Shown here: one piece after another, positions 42,994-51,850 of the stretch
How the letters are laid out: each line of letters starts with the position of its first letter
Numbering within the stretch: position 1 is the stretch's first letter
Assembly (NCBI GenBank): GCA_946480785.1
Contig: CAMLLD010000024.1
Location: 1-64,000 of the forward strand
Source of the DNA: an uncultured Blastocatellia bacterium
GTDB lineage: Bacteria > Acidobacteriota > Blastocatellia > Pyrinomonadales > Pyrinomonadaceae
Direction of reading: 5' to 3'
Length of the DNA stretch: 64,000 nt
The notes under the pieces: model-generated
The model's input: only the letters and a program-made list of their open reading frames with translations
What the model was told of the DNA's origin: nothing
Databases searched by the model: none
Translations under genes and position numbers: made by a program

Positions 42994-44676
42994 ATGCGAA
43001 GATTCATATCAGCCTTCGTGCTGACGAGCTTGCTCGTCGTCACGTTTCCCGCAAGTTACGCGCAACGACGCGCGCAACGTGCGACAACTACTACTGCAAA
43101 GAAGCCAGCGGCTGCGAAAACCACGCAACGCGGCGTCGACACGATCGCCGCTGCGCAACTGCGAGATTATTTGTCGTTTATCGCTTCCGACGAAATGGAA
43201 GGACGCGACACGCCGTCGCGCGGACTCGACACGACCGCGAAATTTCTCGCGATGAACCTGCATCGTTGGGGCTTCAAACCGGCCGGTGACGACGGTTATT
43301 TTCAACGCATCGAGCTGCGGCGCGATCGTGCGGACAGCGGGCAAACGAAAGTCGAACTCAACGGGCGCGCGTTAACAACCGGCACTGATTTTATTCCCGC
43401 GAGTGGATCGGGCACGGCGAGTGGAGCGCTCGTGTTCGCTGGCAGTGGCTGGTTTATCAAATCGAAAGACATCGACGCTTACAAAGGCATTGATCCGGCG
43501 GGGAAGATCGCCGTGATCTTCGGCACGCCCAATCAGTCGCCGCGCGGCATCTCGCGCGCAGAGTTGGGCAAGATTGGCGAAGACTCAATCGCGCCGATTG
43601 AATACGCGAAGCAGAAAGGCGTCGCGGGAATTATCTACGTCCCCGATGCGAATTATGTCGCAAACTGGCCGCGCATTCGGGTTCGCGTGATGGAACGCGG
43701 CGCGACGTTCGTCGCGAAATTTGCGCCGCCCCAGCCGCCGGCGTCGTTGCCGTCGGTCGTTGTTTCACCGGATGTCGTGAACCAGTTGTTTGCCGGTGAG
43801 CGTGAGGCCGCAGCTGCGATCTTGAATGCGGCGAGCGCAGCGAGCTTGCCGACGCCGTTTGCGCTGAGCGCGGACAAGAAGGTCACGTTGAACATGGCGA
43901 ACACGACCGAATCGATCCCAACGCAGAATGTGGTGGCGATCTGGGAAGGCAGCGATCCGGTTTTGAAGTCGGAATACGTCGCGTTAGGCGCGCACTACGA
44001 TCACGTCGGCAGCGGTTGTCCGCCGGTAGGGAATGACCGCATCTGCAACGGCGCTGATGACGACGGCTCGGGCACGACGGCGCTGCTGGCGATGGCGGAA
44101 GCGTTGTCGAAAGCGACGGTGCGGCCGAAGCGATCGATCCTGTTTGTGTGGCACTGCGGCGAAGAGAAAGGGTTGTGGGGTTCGCGTTACTTCACCGAGT
44201 TTCCCACAGTGCCGTTGGACCACATCGTCGCGCAGATCAATATCGACATGATTGGGCGGAGTAAGAAAGAAGGCGACACGAATCCGCGCAATGCCGAGTT
44301 GACCGGGCCGAATGCGATCTATCTCATCGGCTCGACGATGATGAGCACCGAGCTTGCCGAGCTCGTGAACGCGGTTAACAAGTCGTATTTGAATCTGACG
44401 TTTGATACGCGTTATGACGCGCCCAGCGATCCGAACCGGTTCTTCTATCGCAGCGATCATTACAACTATGCGCGCAAAGGCATTCCGATCATCTTCTTCT
44501 TCGACGGCGTGCACGAGGATTATCACCGTGCGGGCGACACGGCGGACAAGATCGATTACGACAAGATGCAAAAGGTGGCGCGCACGATTTACATGACGTT
44601 GTGGGAAATCGCGAACCGTCCCGCGCGTTTGAAGGTCGACAAGCCGCTACCGGCGCAGCTTAGTCGTAGTGAGTGA
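42994..44676 (+). CDS. M28 family secreted zinc peptidase with PA-like insert
   Basis: A 560-aa exported aminopeptidase (signal peptide 1-23). A PA-like insert (about 125-270) contains SGALVFAGSG and ISRAELGKIGEDSIAPIEYAKQKG. The M28 core has the metal ligands H and D in ALGAHYDHVG and ADDDGSGTTALLAMAEAL, the catalytic pair in HCGEEKGLWGSRYF, the D in NIDMIGR and a late H in YHRAGDTADKID. It probably trims peptides in the periplasm. It follows the pnt genes in the same direction but with its own signals. Confidence 0.92.
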   Translation: MRRFISAFVLTSLLVVTFPASYAQRRAQRATTTTAKKPAAAKTTQRGVDTIAAAQLRDYLSFIASDEMEGRDTPSRGLDTTAKFLAMNLHRWGFKPAGDDGYFQRIELRRDRADSGQTKVELNGRALTTGTDFIPASGSGTASGALVFAGSGWFIKSKDIDAYKGIDPAGKIAVIFGTPNQSPRGISRAELGKIGEDSIAPIEYAKQKGVAGIIYVPDANYVANWPRIRVRVMERGATFVAKFAPPQPPASLPSVVVSPDVVNQLFAGEREAAAAILNAASAASLPTPFALSADKKVTLNMANTTESIPTQNVVAIWEGSDPVLKSEYVALGAHYDHVGSGCPPVGNDRICNGADDDGSGTTALLAMAEALSKATVRPKRSILFVWHCGEEKGLWGSRYFTEFPTVPLDHIVAQINIDMIGRSKKEGDTNPRNAELTGPNAIYLIGSTMMSTELAELVNAVNKSYLNLTFDTRYDAPSDPNRFFYRSDHYNYARKGIPIIFFFDGVHEDYHRAGDTADKIDYDKMQKVARTIYMTLWEIANRPARLKVDKPLPAQLSRSE

Positions 44677-45516
44677 TTATTGTTTTTGAGTTAGACGGCG
44701 GTAGGCTTCGGCGCGTGAGAGACCAAGCTCACGCGCCGCTTTCTTTAACGCAGCGCGGCGCTCGAGACCTTCTGTTTCGAAACGCGCGACGAGATCGGAA
44801 ACGCTTGCTTGCGAAGATTCCGCGGCGTTCGTCTGGTCCTCCAAAACGTTCCTGTCGATCAACAACACGATTTCGCCACGTGGTTCTGTCTGCGAATAGT
44901 GTTCGGCGAGTTCGCTCAAACGCCCGCGTCGCAATTCTTCGTGAAGCTTCGTTAACTCTCGCGCGACGACAGCTTCGCGCTCACCTAACACCGCGTAGGC
45001 ATCTTGCAGACTCGCGGCGAGGCGGTGTGGCGCTTCGTAAAAGATCAACGTCCCCGGCACTGCGCGCAACTCCTGCAAACGCGCGCGTCGTACGCTCGAA
45101 CGCGCCGGCAAAAATCCGCCAAAGAAAAACTCATCCGTCGGCAGGCCTGCCGCAACCAACGCTGCGATCAGCGCGCTTGGACCAGGTACCGGTACGACAG
45201 CGACACCGTTTTCAATCGCCGCACGCACGAGACGAAAACCGGGATCGCTGATGGCAGGTGTTCCCGCGTCGGAAACAACCGCCACGTCGCTGCCCTGCTG
45301 CAAGAGCTCGATCAGTTCGCGCGCGCGTTGCTGTTCGTTGTGTTCGTGATAGCTGACGGTCTTCGTGTCGAGGCCGTAATGCTGTAGCAACTTGCGCGTG
45401 TGCCGCGTGTCTTCACACGCGACGAGCGCGACGTCTCGCAACACTTGCAACGCGCGGTGAGTGATGTCAGCGAGATTTCCGATCGGTGTCGCGACGATAT
45501 AAAGCGTGCCAGGCAT
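44677..45516 (-). CDS. rsmI: 16S rRNA (cytidine1402-2'-O)-methyltransferase
   Basis: A 279-aa tetrapyrrole-methylase-fold enzyme methylating C1402 of 16S rRNA. The start at ATG 45516 gives PGTLYIVATPIGNLADIT. SAM-binding and family motifs CEDTRHTRKLL, SDAGTPAISDPGFRLVRAA, VPGPSALIAALVAAGLP and FYEAPHRL are intact. The C-terminal RsmI HTH segment (ALKKAARELGLSRAEAYRRL) is present. It converges tail-to-tail with the M28 gene (one base apart). Confidence 0.96.
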   Translation of the reverse strand: MPGTLYIVATPIGNLADITHRALQVLRDVALVACEDTRHTRKLLQHYGLDTKTVSYHEHNEQQRARELIELLQQGSDVAVVSDAGTPAISDPGFRLVRAAIENGVAVVPVPGPSALIAALVAAGLPTDEFFFGGFLPARSSVRRARLQELRAVPGTLIFYEAPHRLAASLQDAYAVLGEREAVVARELTKLHEELRRGRLSELAEHYSQTEPRGEIVLLIDRNVLEDQTNAAESSQASVSDLVARFETEGLERRAALKKAARELGLSRAEAYRRLTQKQ

Positions 45517-45546
45517 GCGCCACAACAAAACATATTTACGGGCCAA

Positions 45547-45581
45547 AGGGCAAAGGCCCCGGCAGCGCCGAGGCCTTTGAA
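45547..45581 (-). terminator. Hairpin after the small secreted protein gene
   Basis: CAAAGGCC...GGCCTTTG with an inner CGGCAGCGCCG forms a stable hairpin about 100 bp after the stop of the 45676-46284 gene and before rsmI. It could terminate transcription toward rsmI; a T run is weak. Confidence 0.5.
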
Positions 45582-45675
45582 AGTAGGTCAACCAACGGGT
45601 AGGTCCAACAGGCAGATACGTCCAGGCTAGATAGTACTGAGGGAAATCTTTAGTTCACTAAGCAAAAACCTTTCA

Positions 45676-46284
45676 TTACTGCGGCAGCGGGATTCGTCGC
45701 CACCAGTCGTTGTTGCGGTCGCGGTTGCGATCGTTGCGGCGGTAGTCGTCATCACGACGATAGTCGCCATAACCACCATTGCCGCCGTTGTAGCGCAAAC
45801 CGTAGACGTCGCTGATAAACCGCAGCTCCTGCTCGATCCCCGACCACTCAGAAGCCAAGCGGTTATCAAACCAACGCGGACGCGCCATGCGATTCACTTG
45901 CTGCGCTTCATCCAACACCCGCCGCGCTTGATCAGCACTGCGATTCAAATCGCGGCCGTTGCCCACGCGCGACTTCAAATCACCAGCTGCGCGACGGAAC
46001 TGATGCACTTCTTCGTTGATGCGATCTTCGCGATTGGTGCCGTTCACACGACTACGATCCAGCGCACGGTCCATGTCGCGCTCGAAATCTTTCGCCAAAC
46101 TGTCGAGACGATGAACTGAATCGCGCAAAGCACGATCGTCATAACGCCCGTAACGACCGTTGTTGCGATTGTCCGGATAACGATTTTGAGGATAGCCTCC
46201 CCATTGCGCAGCCGCTGCAACCGGCAAGCTGAGCGCCAACAGCGCCGCAGCGAAAATTGAAAAAATGAGTGTGTCCTTCTTCAT
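45676..46284 (-). CDS. Secreted Arg/Asp-rich helical protein
   Basis: A 202-aa protein from ATG 46284 (GAGGAGATTAAAG upstream). The signal peptide ends AAAAQ. The middle part is amphipathic helix (DRALRDSVHRLDSLAKDFER and LNRSADQARRVLDEAQQVNR), flanked by Asn/Gly/Tyr/Arg-rich low-complexity ends (GGNGGYGDYRRDDDYRRND). I recall similar proteins in Acidobacteria; no function assigned. Confidence 0.72.
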   Translation of the reverse strand: MKKDTLIFSIFAAALLALSLPVAAAAQWGGYPQNRYPDNRNNGRYGRYDDRALRDSVHRLDSLAKDFERDMDRALDRSRVNGTNREDRINEEVHQFRRAAGDLKSRVGNGRDLNRSADQARRVLDEAQQVNRMARPRWFDNRLASEWSGIEQELRFISDVYGLRYNGGNGGYGDYRRDDDYRRNDRNRDRNNDWWRRIPLPQ

Positions 46285-46487
46285 CTTTAATCTCCTCAAA
46301 GGTTACTTCGGTCTGGGGTTGATCCTCAGCCAGCGTTTTCGCTGAGACCGGATTGGCAAGCGTTGTGCCTTTCGCGACCCAACAGGAAAAGGCAGCTATT
46401 TACAAGGAAATTTAGCGCAGTCGGATTCGCTCAGCGCGAAAACGTGCAGGGTTTACGGAAAACGTTAGGCGAGATCTAGCGGCGTAA

Positions 46488-47009
46488 TCAAAACTGCCAA
46501 TCGAGCAGAATCGTGAGGTGGCGGCGGACGTCTGACTCGTGAAACACCTGCGCGCCTTTCATAGTTGAGGTCCATTGCGGCGAGCCCGAAGCCGAGCGCG
46601 ACAACAACAACTCTTCATCCGCGCGACGAATCCCGACGTGCCGAACGTGCGCCGCCGCGAGCCCACCGCCGCGCACAATGCCGTCGCGCGGTGCGCGCGG
46701 CCAACCCGCTTCGACGAGCAACTGGCGCACTCCGTAAGTGAGAGAAACGAGGCGACCAACCATCGTTGAATTGCCGATGCGAAACCGGTGGCCGTCGGTG
46801 TTTGCGAGTTGAATACTCGCGCCCGCGCGATTCGCGTCGCCCGCGGCGTTCGTGAAGGTCGTCACGAGCCAGTCGATCCCGGCCGTGCGCAACAAATCGT
46901 TGGAATTGCGCAGCGCGAGGTATTCGGCGACGTCGCCGCGGCCGGCGAGACGCGCACGTTGTTCGGCTTCCGCGAGTGCGACTGCCCAGGCTTCGTCCAG
47001 TTCACTCAT
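46488..47009 (-). CDS. Conserved hypothetical protein
   Basis: A 173-aa soluble protein with a helical N-terminus (LDEAWAVALAEAEQRARLAG) then mixed strands (TDGHRFRIGNSTMVGRLVSL; HVRHVGIRRADEELLLSRS). Codon use matches core genes and no shadowed frame explains it. Family unknown. Confidence 0.65.
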   Translation of the reverse strand: MSELDEAWAVALAEAEQRARLAGRGDVAEYLALRNSNDLLRTAGIDWLVTTFTNAAGDANRAGASIQLANTDGHRFRIGNSTMVGRLVSLTYGVRQLLVEAGWPRAPRDGIVRGGGLAAAHVRHVGIRRADEELLLSRSASGSPQWTSTMKGAQVFHESDVRRHLTILLDWQF

Positions 47010-47103
47010 CTTTTTCGAAATTGTTCGGTTAAGGGCGCAAGACGCGAAGAGATGGTATCATGGCCGCCGAATCGTCCCCCAAACTCAACACGGAAAACAT
47101 CGG

Positions 47104-50100
47104 ATGCTCCCAACATATCGACGCTTGAACTTTGGACTCGCGCTGCTGGCGGCTGCTGGTCTATTTGCTTTGACAACGGTGACGCCACTGGCCCAGTCAA
47201 TCCAGTTGCCCTCGCCAACGACTCACATCAGCGATCTCGCGAATGTGATCGATCCGCAAACGCGAACGCGGCTCGAGACCGTGCTCGCGAACCTTGCAGA
47301 CAAAACCAAAATCGAACTCTACGTCGCGATGGTCGACAGTACCGGCGACGACGACATCGCTCTTTTCTCGCAACGGCTCGCCGCGAAGTGGAACATCGCC
47401 GCGAAAACCAGCCGCACGAAGTCGCTGCTGCTGGTCGTGTCGGCGGCGTCGAAGAGCTCGTTCACTCAGTTCAGCCGCGCGGCGCAGGGCCAATTGCCCG
47501 ACGGCATTTTGGGTGAGATGAGTTATCGCATGCGTGGTCCATTGGGCGAAGGGCGCTTCACGGATGCGATCGCCGAAGGCGTGCATGTGTTTGTCAGCGC
47601 GCTCGCCGAGAAGATTGGTTTCAATGCCGCGGACCTCGAGCCAACGAGCGCAGTCGCAGTTGATAAACCCGCGAGTGACGCGCCGCAAACAGTGCTCGTC
47701 AGCGCTACTGAGACTGACAAGACGCGCCCGCGAGTGGTCGCGGATACGCCGAAGGTCCAGGATCCGCAACCGACGCCGGCGACTGACACGCCAAAGGCCG
47801 AACCAACGCCAGGCGAAACTGCGAAACCCGACGCAGCGCCGGCGGAGAGTCCGAAACCCGAAACGGCTCCGGTCGAGACACCGAAAACAGAAAACACCGA
47901 AGCGCCGGCAAGCGACACGCCCAAGCCGTCGCGCAAAAATATTTCCGCCAAAGGCACGACCAACGTCTCGAAACGCACAGCGAAAACGACCGCCCTCCAA
48001 CCCGCGCAGCCTGCAGAAGACGAAGAGGAAACTGTCGCGCTGACGCTCGTACTGCCGGTCGCCGAACGCATCGTTAAGTTGAAAGAATTTCTCGACACGC
48101 ATCCGGGGTCGAAACAACGCCCGACCGCGACCGAGTATCTCGTAAGCGCCTACGCGCAACTCGGCGATCAGAAACTGAAGAACGGCGACACGGCCGGCGG
48201 CGTCGCGCAACTGCTGCAAGCAATCGAAGCAGCAGACAACAACACGTCTGACAAGCTGTTTGACGGCGTCATCTCGCAGATTCCGGCGAACCTTTATTTG
48301 CGCGGCGAACGCGAGGCGGCGTTCAAAGCGGCGCAAAACATCGAGAACAAGTTTGGTTCGGATCCGAAGCGACTGCTGGCGATCGCGAGCTTTTATCTCG
48401 GCATCGAGCGCGGCGATGAAGCGGCGCGCCTCGCGGAGAGTGCGCTGAAACTTGCGCCCGATCTGGTCGATGCGCATCGCATTCGCGCGCTTGGTCTGCA
48501 CATCTCATTGCGGCTCGACGAAGCTGCGGCTGAGTACAAACGAACAGTTGAACTCGACCCGACAGCGAAAGCGTCGCGTGTGAGTCTCGCCGATCTTTAT
48601 CGCGCCTCCGGCAAACCTGAACAGGCGCTCGCGCTTTACAACGAGGAGCTCGCGGCCGATCCGAAAGATCGCGCCGCGCGCGCCGGCAAAGTGATCTCGC
48701 TGCTCGAGCTCTCGCGCACGGATGAAGCCAACGCGGAGCTCGACGCGGCGTTGAAAGACGATGCGCAAAACCTTCCCTTGTTGAGCGGCGCTGCTTATTG
48801 GTTCGCGGCGCACGGCAACAACAACAAAGCGTTCGCGCTGGCGCGCCAGGCAGTGGGAGTCGAATCGCGCTACACGTGGGCGCAGATCGCGTTGGCCCAT
48901 GCGTTTCTCGCGGCGAAGCAACCGCTCGACGCCGAGCGTGCGATGCGTTATGCGCGACAGTACGGAAAGTTTCCGACGCTCAACTACGAGCTCGCGAACG
49001 TGCTCGCGACGATGGGTCTTTATCAGGAAGCAGTCGACGTGTTGCGCGAATCGTTTACGGTGAAAGACGGACAGATCAGCACGCGTCTCGCGGGCCATAT
49101 CGCGGCGAGCGACTCCAATTTCATCGACTTGCTCGCGCCCGAACGTCGCGCGGGAATCTTTCAACCGGCGGCGGCTGACACGGCTGAGAACGCAAAGATG
49201 TTGAAAGCGCTGCTTGCCTTCAACACCGCGATCACGCCCGCTGAAGGTGAGAAGATCGATGAAAGTGCCGCGGTCGCAGCGGCGCAGGAGTTTGCTTCCG
49301 GCACTGATCCGATGCGCGCGTTTCGGCAGGTGTACGCGGCGAGTCGTCTGTTGAGAAACAACATCGGTATTCCGGCGACGCTCGAGCTTGTGGCCGCGGC
49401 GCGCAAAGCGTCTGACGACGCGCTGAGCACGCCTGTGTTGACGATGGCCGTGCAGGCGGATGAGTTTCGCATTCTACGTGCGCGTGCGATTGCGGGCGGG
49501 AATGTTCCCGACGTAGCGGACGCTCCGCGCGACGTGCTCGCGAACATTTTGAAGGGACGTATCGAAGATCTCGAAGGCTGGGCGCTGTTCAATCAGGAGA
49601 AATACACGGACGCGTTCGAGCACTTGAAGAAGGCGGCTGATGTTCTGCCCAACGGGACGCCGGCGTGGCGCAGCGCGTTGTGGCATCTCGGCGCGGTCTC
49701 CGAACAGACTGGACAAAAAGAACAGGCGCTCGATTATTACATTCGCAGTTATCAGGGTGGTGAGGAAGACACGGTGCGCCGCTCCGTGATCGAGCAGCTT
49801 TATCGAAAGATCAATGGTTCGCTGGACGGCTTGGAAGCGCGGCTCAACACGCCTGTGACGGAAGCGCCGAAACCCGAACCTGCGAAGACGGAGACTGCGC
49901 CAGTCGACGCTCCGAAAACCGAACCCGTCAGAACTGAACCAGAAGCGTCGCCGAAACCGGAAACACCAAAACCGGAAACAACTGAAACCTCTCAACCTGT
50001 GAAGGAAACTTCTCAGCCGGCGAAGGAAGTGTCGGACGAAGAAATGCGCACTGCGGCTTCGCGTCTGCGTTCGACGATCAAGATCACGGGTCGTATCGTC

Positions 50101-50337
50101 GATGCAAACAAAACCGGGATCGGTAATGTAACTGTCGTGCTGATTAGCCCGTCAGGCAGCGTGCTGGCGGCGACGACAAACAACGACGGTAACTATTCGT
50201 TCACAGTCGCGCCGTCGCAGAAAGGCTATCGCCTGGTGCCGTCGAAAGATGGTTACAGCTTCACACCAGTCGATCGAAATCTCGCTGCGCTGATCGACGA
50301 CCAGCAAGATGTCAACTTCGTTGGCGTGAAGCCGTAA
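47104..50337 (+). CDS. TPM-TPR-carboxypeptidase-regulatory-domain secreted protein
   Basis: A protein of 1077 aa from ATG 47104; upstream codons belong to the opposite-strand gene. Order: hydrophobic signal (about 8-30); a TPM domain (about 35-175; HISDLANVIDPQTRTRLETV and YVAMVDSTGDDDIALFSQRLAAKWNI); a Pro/Thr/Glu/Lys linker (about 180-310); a long TPR superhelix (about 330-920); a second Pro/Glu linker; and a CarboxypepD_reg-like beta sandwich (KITGRIVDANKTGIGNVTVV; TNNDGNYSFTV). It is likely an envelope assembly or binding scaffold. This domain set in one chain is unusual. Confidence 0.82.
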   Translation: MLPTYRRLNFGLALLAAAGLFALTTVTPLAQSIQLPSPTTHISDLANVIDPQTRTRLETVLANLADKTKIELYVAMVDSTGDDDIALFSQRLAAKWNIAAKTSRTKSLLLVVSAASKSSFTQFSRAAQGQLPDGILGEMSYRMRGPLGEGRFTDAIAEGVHVFVSALAEKIGFNAADLEPTSAVAVDKPASDAPQTVLVSATETDKTRPRVVADTPKVQDPQPTPATDTPKAEPTPGETAKPDAAPAESPKPETAPVETPKTENTEAPASDTPKPSRKNISAKGTTNVSKRTAKTTALQPAQPAEDEEETVALTLVLPVAERIVKLKEFLDTHPGSKQRPTATEYLVSAYAQLGDQKLKNGDTAGGVAQLLQAIEAADNNTSDKLFDGVISQIPANLYLRGEREAAFKAAQNIENKFGSDPKRLLAIASFYLGIERGDEAARLAESALKLAPDLVDAHRIRALGLHISLRLDEAAAEYKRTVELDPTAKASRVSLADLYRASGKPEQALALYNEELAADPKDRAARAGKVISLLELSRTDEANAELDAALKDDAQNLPLLSGAAYWFAAHGNNNKAFALARQAVGVESRYTWAQIALAHAFLAAKQPLDAERAMRYARQYGKFPTLNYELANVLATMGLYQEAVDVLRESFTVKDGQISTRLAGHIAASDSNFIDLLAPERRAGIFQPAAADTAENAKMLKALLAFNTAITPAEGEKIDESAAVAAAQEFASGTDPMRAFRQVYAASRLLRNNIGIPATLELVAAARKASDDALSTPVLTMAVQADEFRILRARAIAGGNVPDVADAPRDVLANILKGRIEDLEGWALFNQEKYTDAFEHLKKAADVLPNGTPAWRSALWHLGAVSEQTGQKEQALDYYIRSYQGGEEDTVRRSVIEQLYRKINGSLDGLEARLNTPVTEAPKPEPAKTETAPVDAPKTEPVRTEPEASPKPETPKPETTETSQPVKETSQPAKEVSDEEMRTAASRLRSTIKITGRIVDANKTGIGNVTVVLISPSGSVLAATTNNDGNYSFTVAPSQKGYRLVPSKDGYSFTPVDRNLAALIDDQQDVNFVGVKP

Positions 50338-50350
50338 CCAGGGATTGTTT

Positions 50351-51838
50351 TTATCGGCCGATGGGTTTGCCGTCGGCGTCGAGCACTTCCACCTTGCCGT
50401 ACTTCTCGAGCACTTCGCGCGCTTTCGAAGCATCACCAACCGCCACCACTTGCAGGTGATTGAGGTCGATGTATTTCTCCGCTACGCGCTGCACGTCATC
50501 AGCAGTGATCGCCGAGACTTTCTGCGGGTACGTGTCCCAGTAATCAGCCGGCAGGTTGTAGAGCTTCTGCGTGATGATGTTCTGCAAAAGCGCCTGCGGC
50601 TGTTCGAGCGAGAGCGCAAAGCTGCCGATGATCGCGCGCTTCGCATTCTCCAACTCAGTCGCACTCACCTTCTCCGTGCGCAGACGATTGAGCTCGTACA
50701 TGAACTCCTTCATCGCGCCTTCGGTCACGTCAGTCCTGACTTCCGAACTCGAAATCCAGGTGCCCCTGAACTTCGAACCACCGAAGTTGCTGTACGCGCC
50801 GTAAGTGTAGCCCTTGTCTTCACGCAGGTTCAGGAACAAGCGTCCTGATGGTCCACCACCGAGCACGCGATCCGCGAGCAGCACCGCGAAGTAATCTGGA
50901 CTGGTTCTCTCGATACCGAGAGTTCCGAGTTGCAACACCGTCTGCACCGAGCCGGGACGATCGATCAGGATGATGCGCGACTCACTCTGCGCCGGCGCAG
51001 CCGGAATCGTCGTGGCCGGCACGTCGCCCTTCTCCCAATCGCCGAACGCCTTTTCGAGCTTCGGCATGAGCTCCTTCATCGTGATGTCGCCGACGATCGC
51101 GAAAATCGCATTGTTGGGCCGGTAGTACTTCGCGTGGAAGTCAGCGAGGTCCTTGCTGCTGATCTTCGAGATCGACTCAGTCGGCGGCACGACAAAGGAA
51201 GCGGGATGGCTCGTTCCGTAGATTGCGCGGCTAAACTGCTCCGCCGCTAAGAACTGCGGAATCGAACGCTGAAACTGAAGCTGCGAAAGCGTGCGCGTTT
51301 TGTAGCGCGCGACTTCCGCCTGCGGGAATGTCGGATTGCGAACGACGTCGGCAAACAAGTCGAGCGTCTGATCGAAATTCTCCATCAGGCCCGCGGCGTT
51401 CACCGTGCTCGTCAATGACGACAAGCCGGCGTTTGCATTCAGCGTCGCGCCGAGCGCATCAACCTGTTCGGAGATCTCCTTGCTCGAACGCTTCGAAGTG
51501 CCTTCGCGCAACAACGCCGCCGTAAAATTCGCGAGACCGTGATAGTCCGCGGGGTCTGCGAGACCACCGCTGAGCACGACCATCTGCATGTTGAAGGTGG
51601 GAACCTTCGTGCTTCTGAGTAATACGACCTGCAAACCATTCTTCAACGTGGCTTCTTCAGCCCGCGGAAGTTTCACTTTCAAAACTTCCTGGTTCACCGG
51701 CGCTTTGCCTTTGATGACTGCGCCCTTCGTCGTTTGCTGCTGCTGCGGTGCTGCGCCGCCCTGTGCGAACGCCAACGACGAAACGAGCGCAACTAAAATC
51801 AGTGCGGCGACAATAGTTCTGTTCTTCATGATTCTCAT
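50351..51838 (-). CDS. M16 peptidase-like protein lacking the zinc motif
   Basis: A 495-aa exported protein (signal peptide about 1-24) with two M16 halves. The position of the catalytic HXXEH reads YHGLANFTAALLREGT, so both zinc histidines and the glutamate are gone. The C-terminal half has the normal VRTDVTEGAMKEFMYELNRLR segment. It pairs with the active M16 gene upstream (51851-53206), 12 bp apart, as in known active/inactive M16 heterodimers. Confidence 0.9.
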   Translation of the reverse strand: MRIMKNRTIVAALILVALVSSLAFAQGGAAPQQQQTTKGAVIKGKAPVNQEVLKVKLPRAEEATLKNGLQVVLLRSTKVPTFNMQMVVLSGGLADPADYHGLANFTAALLREGTSKRSSKEISEQVDALGATLNANAGLSSLTSTVNAAGLMENFDQTLDLFADVVRNPTFPQAEVARYKTRTLSQLQFQRSIPQFLAAEQFSRAIYGTSHPASFVVPPTESISKISSKDLADFHAKYYRPNNAIFAIVGDITMKELMPKLEKAFGDWEKGDVPATTIPAAPAQSESRIILIDRPGSVQTVLQLGTLGIERTSPDYFAVLLADRVLGGGPSGRLFLNLREDKGYTYGAYSNFGGSKFRGTWISSSEVRTDVTEGAMKEFMYELNRLRTEKVSATELENAKRAIIGSFALSLEQPQALLQNIITQKLYNLPADYWDTYPQKVSAITADDVQRVAEKYIDLNHLQVVAVGDASKAREVLEKYGKVEVLDADGKPIGR

Positions 51839-51850
51839 TGCTGATACTCC

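Noticed and set aside
46300..46487. Structured RNA in the gap before the 46284 gene
   Set aside because: Only one modest hairpin (CTCAGC/GCTGAG) is seen; not enough to call an RNA element.
47197..48501. Long minus-strand frame opposite the TPM-TPR protein
   Set aside because: Arg/Phe-rich antisense of a conserved multidomain protein; no domain.
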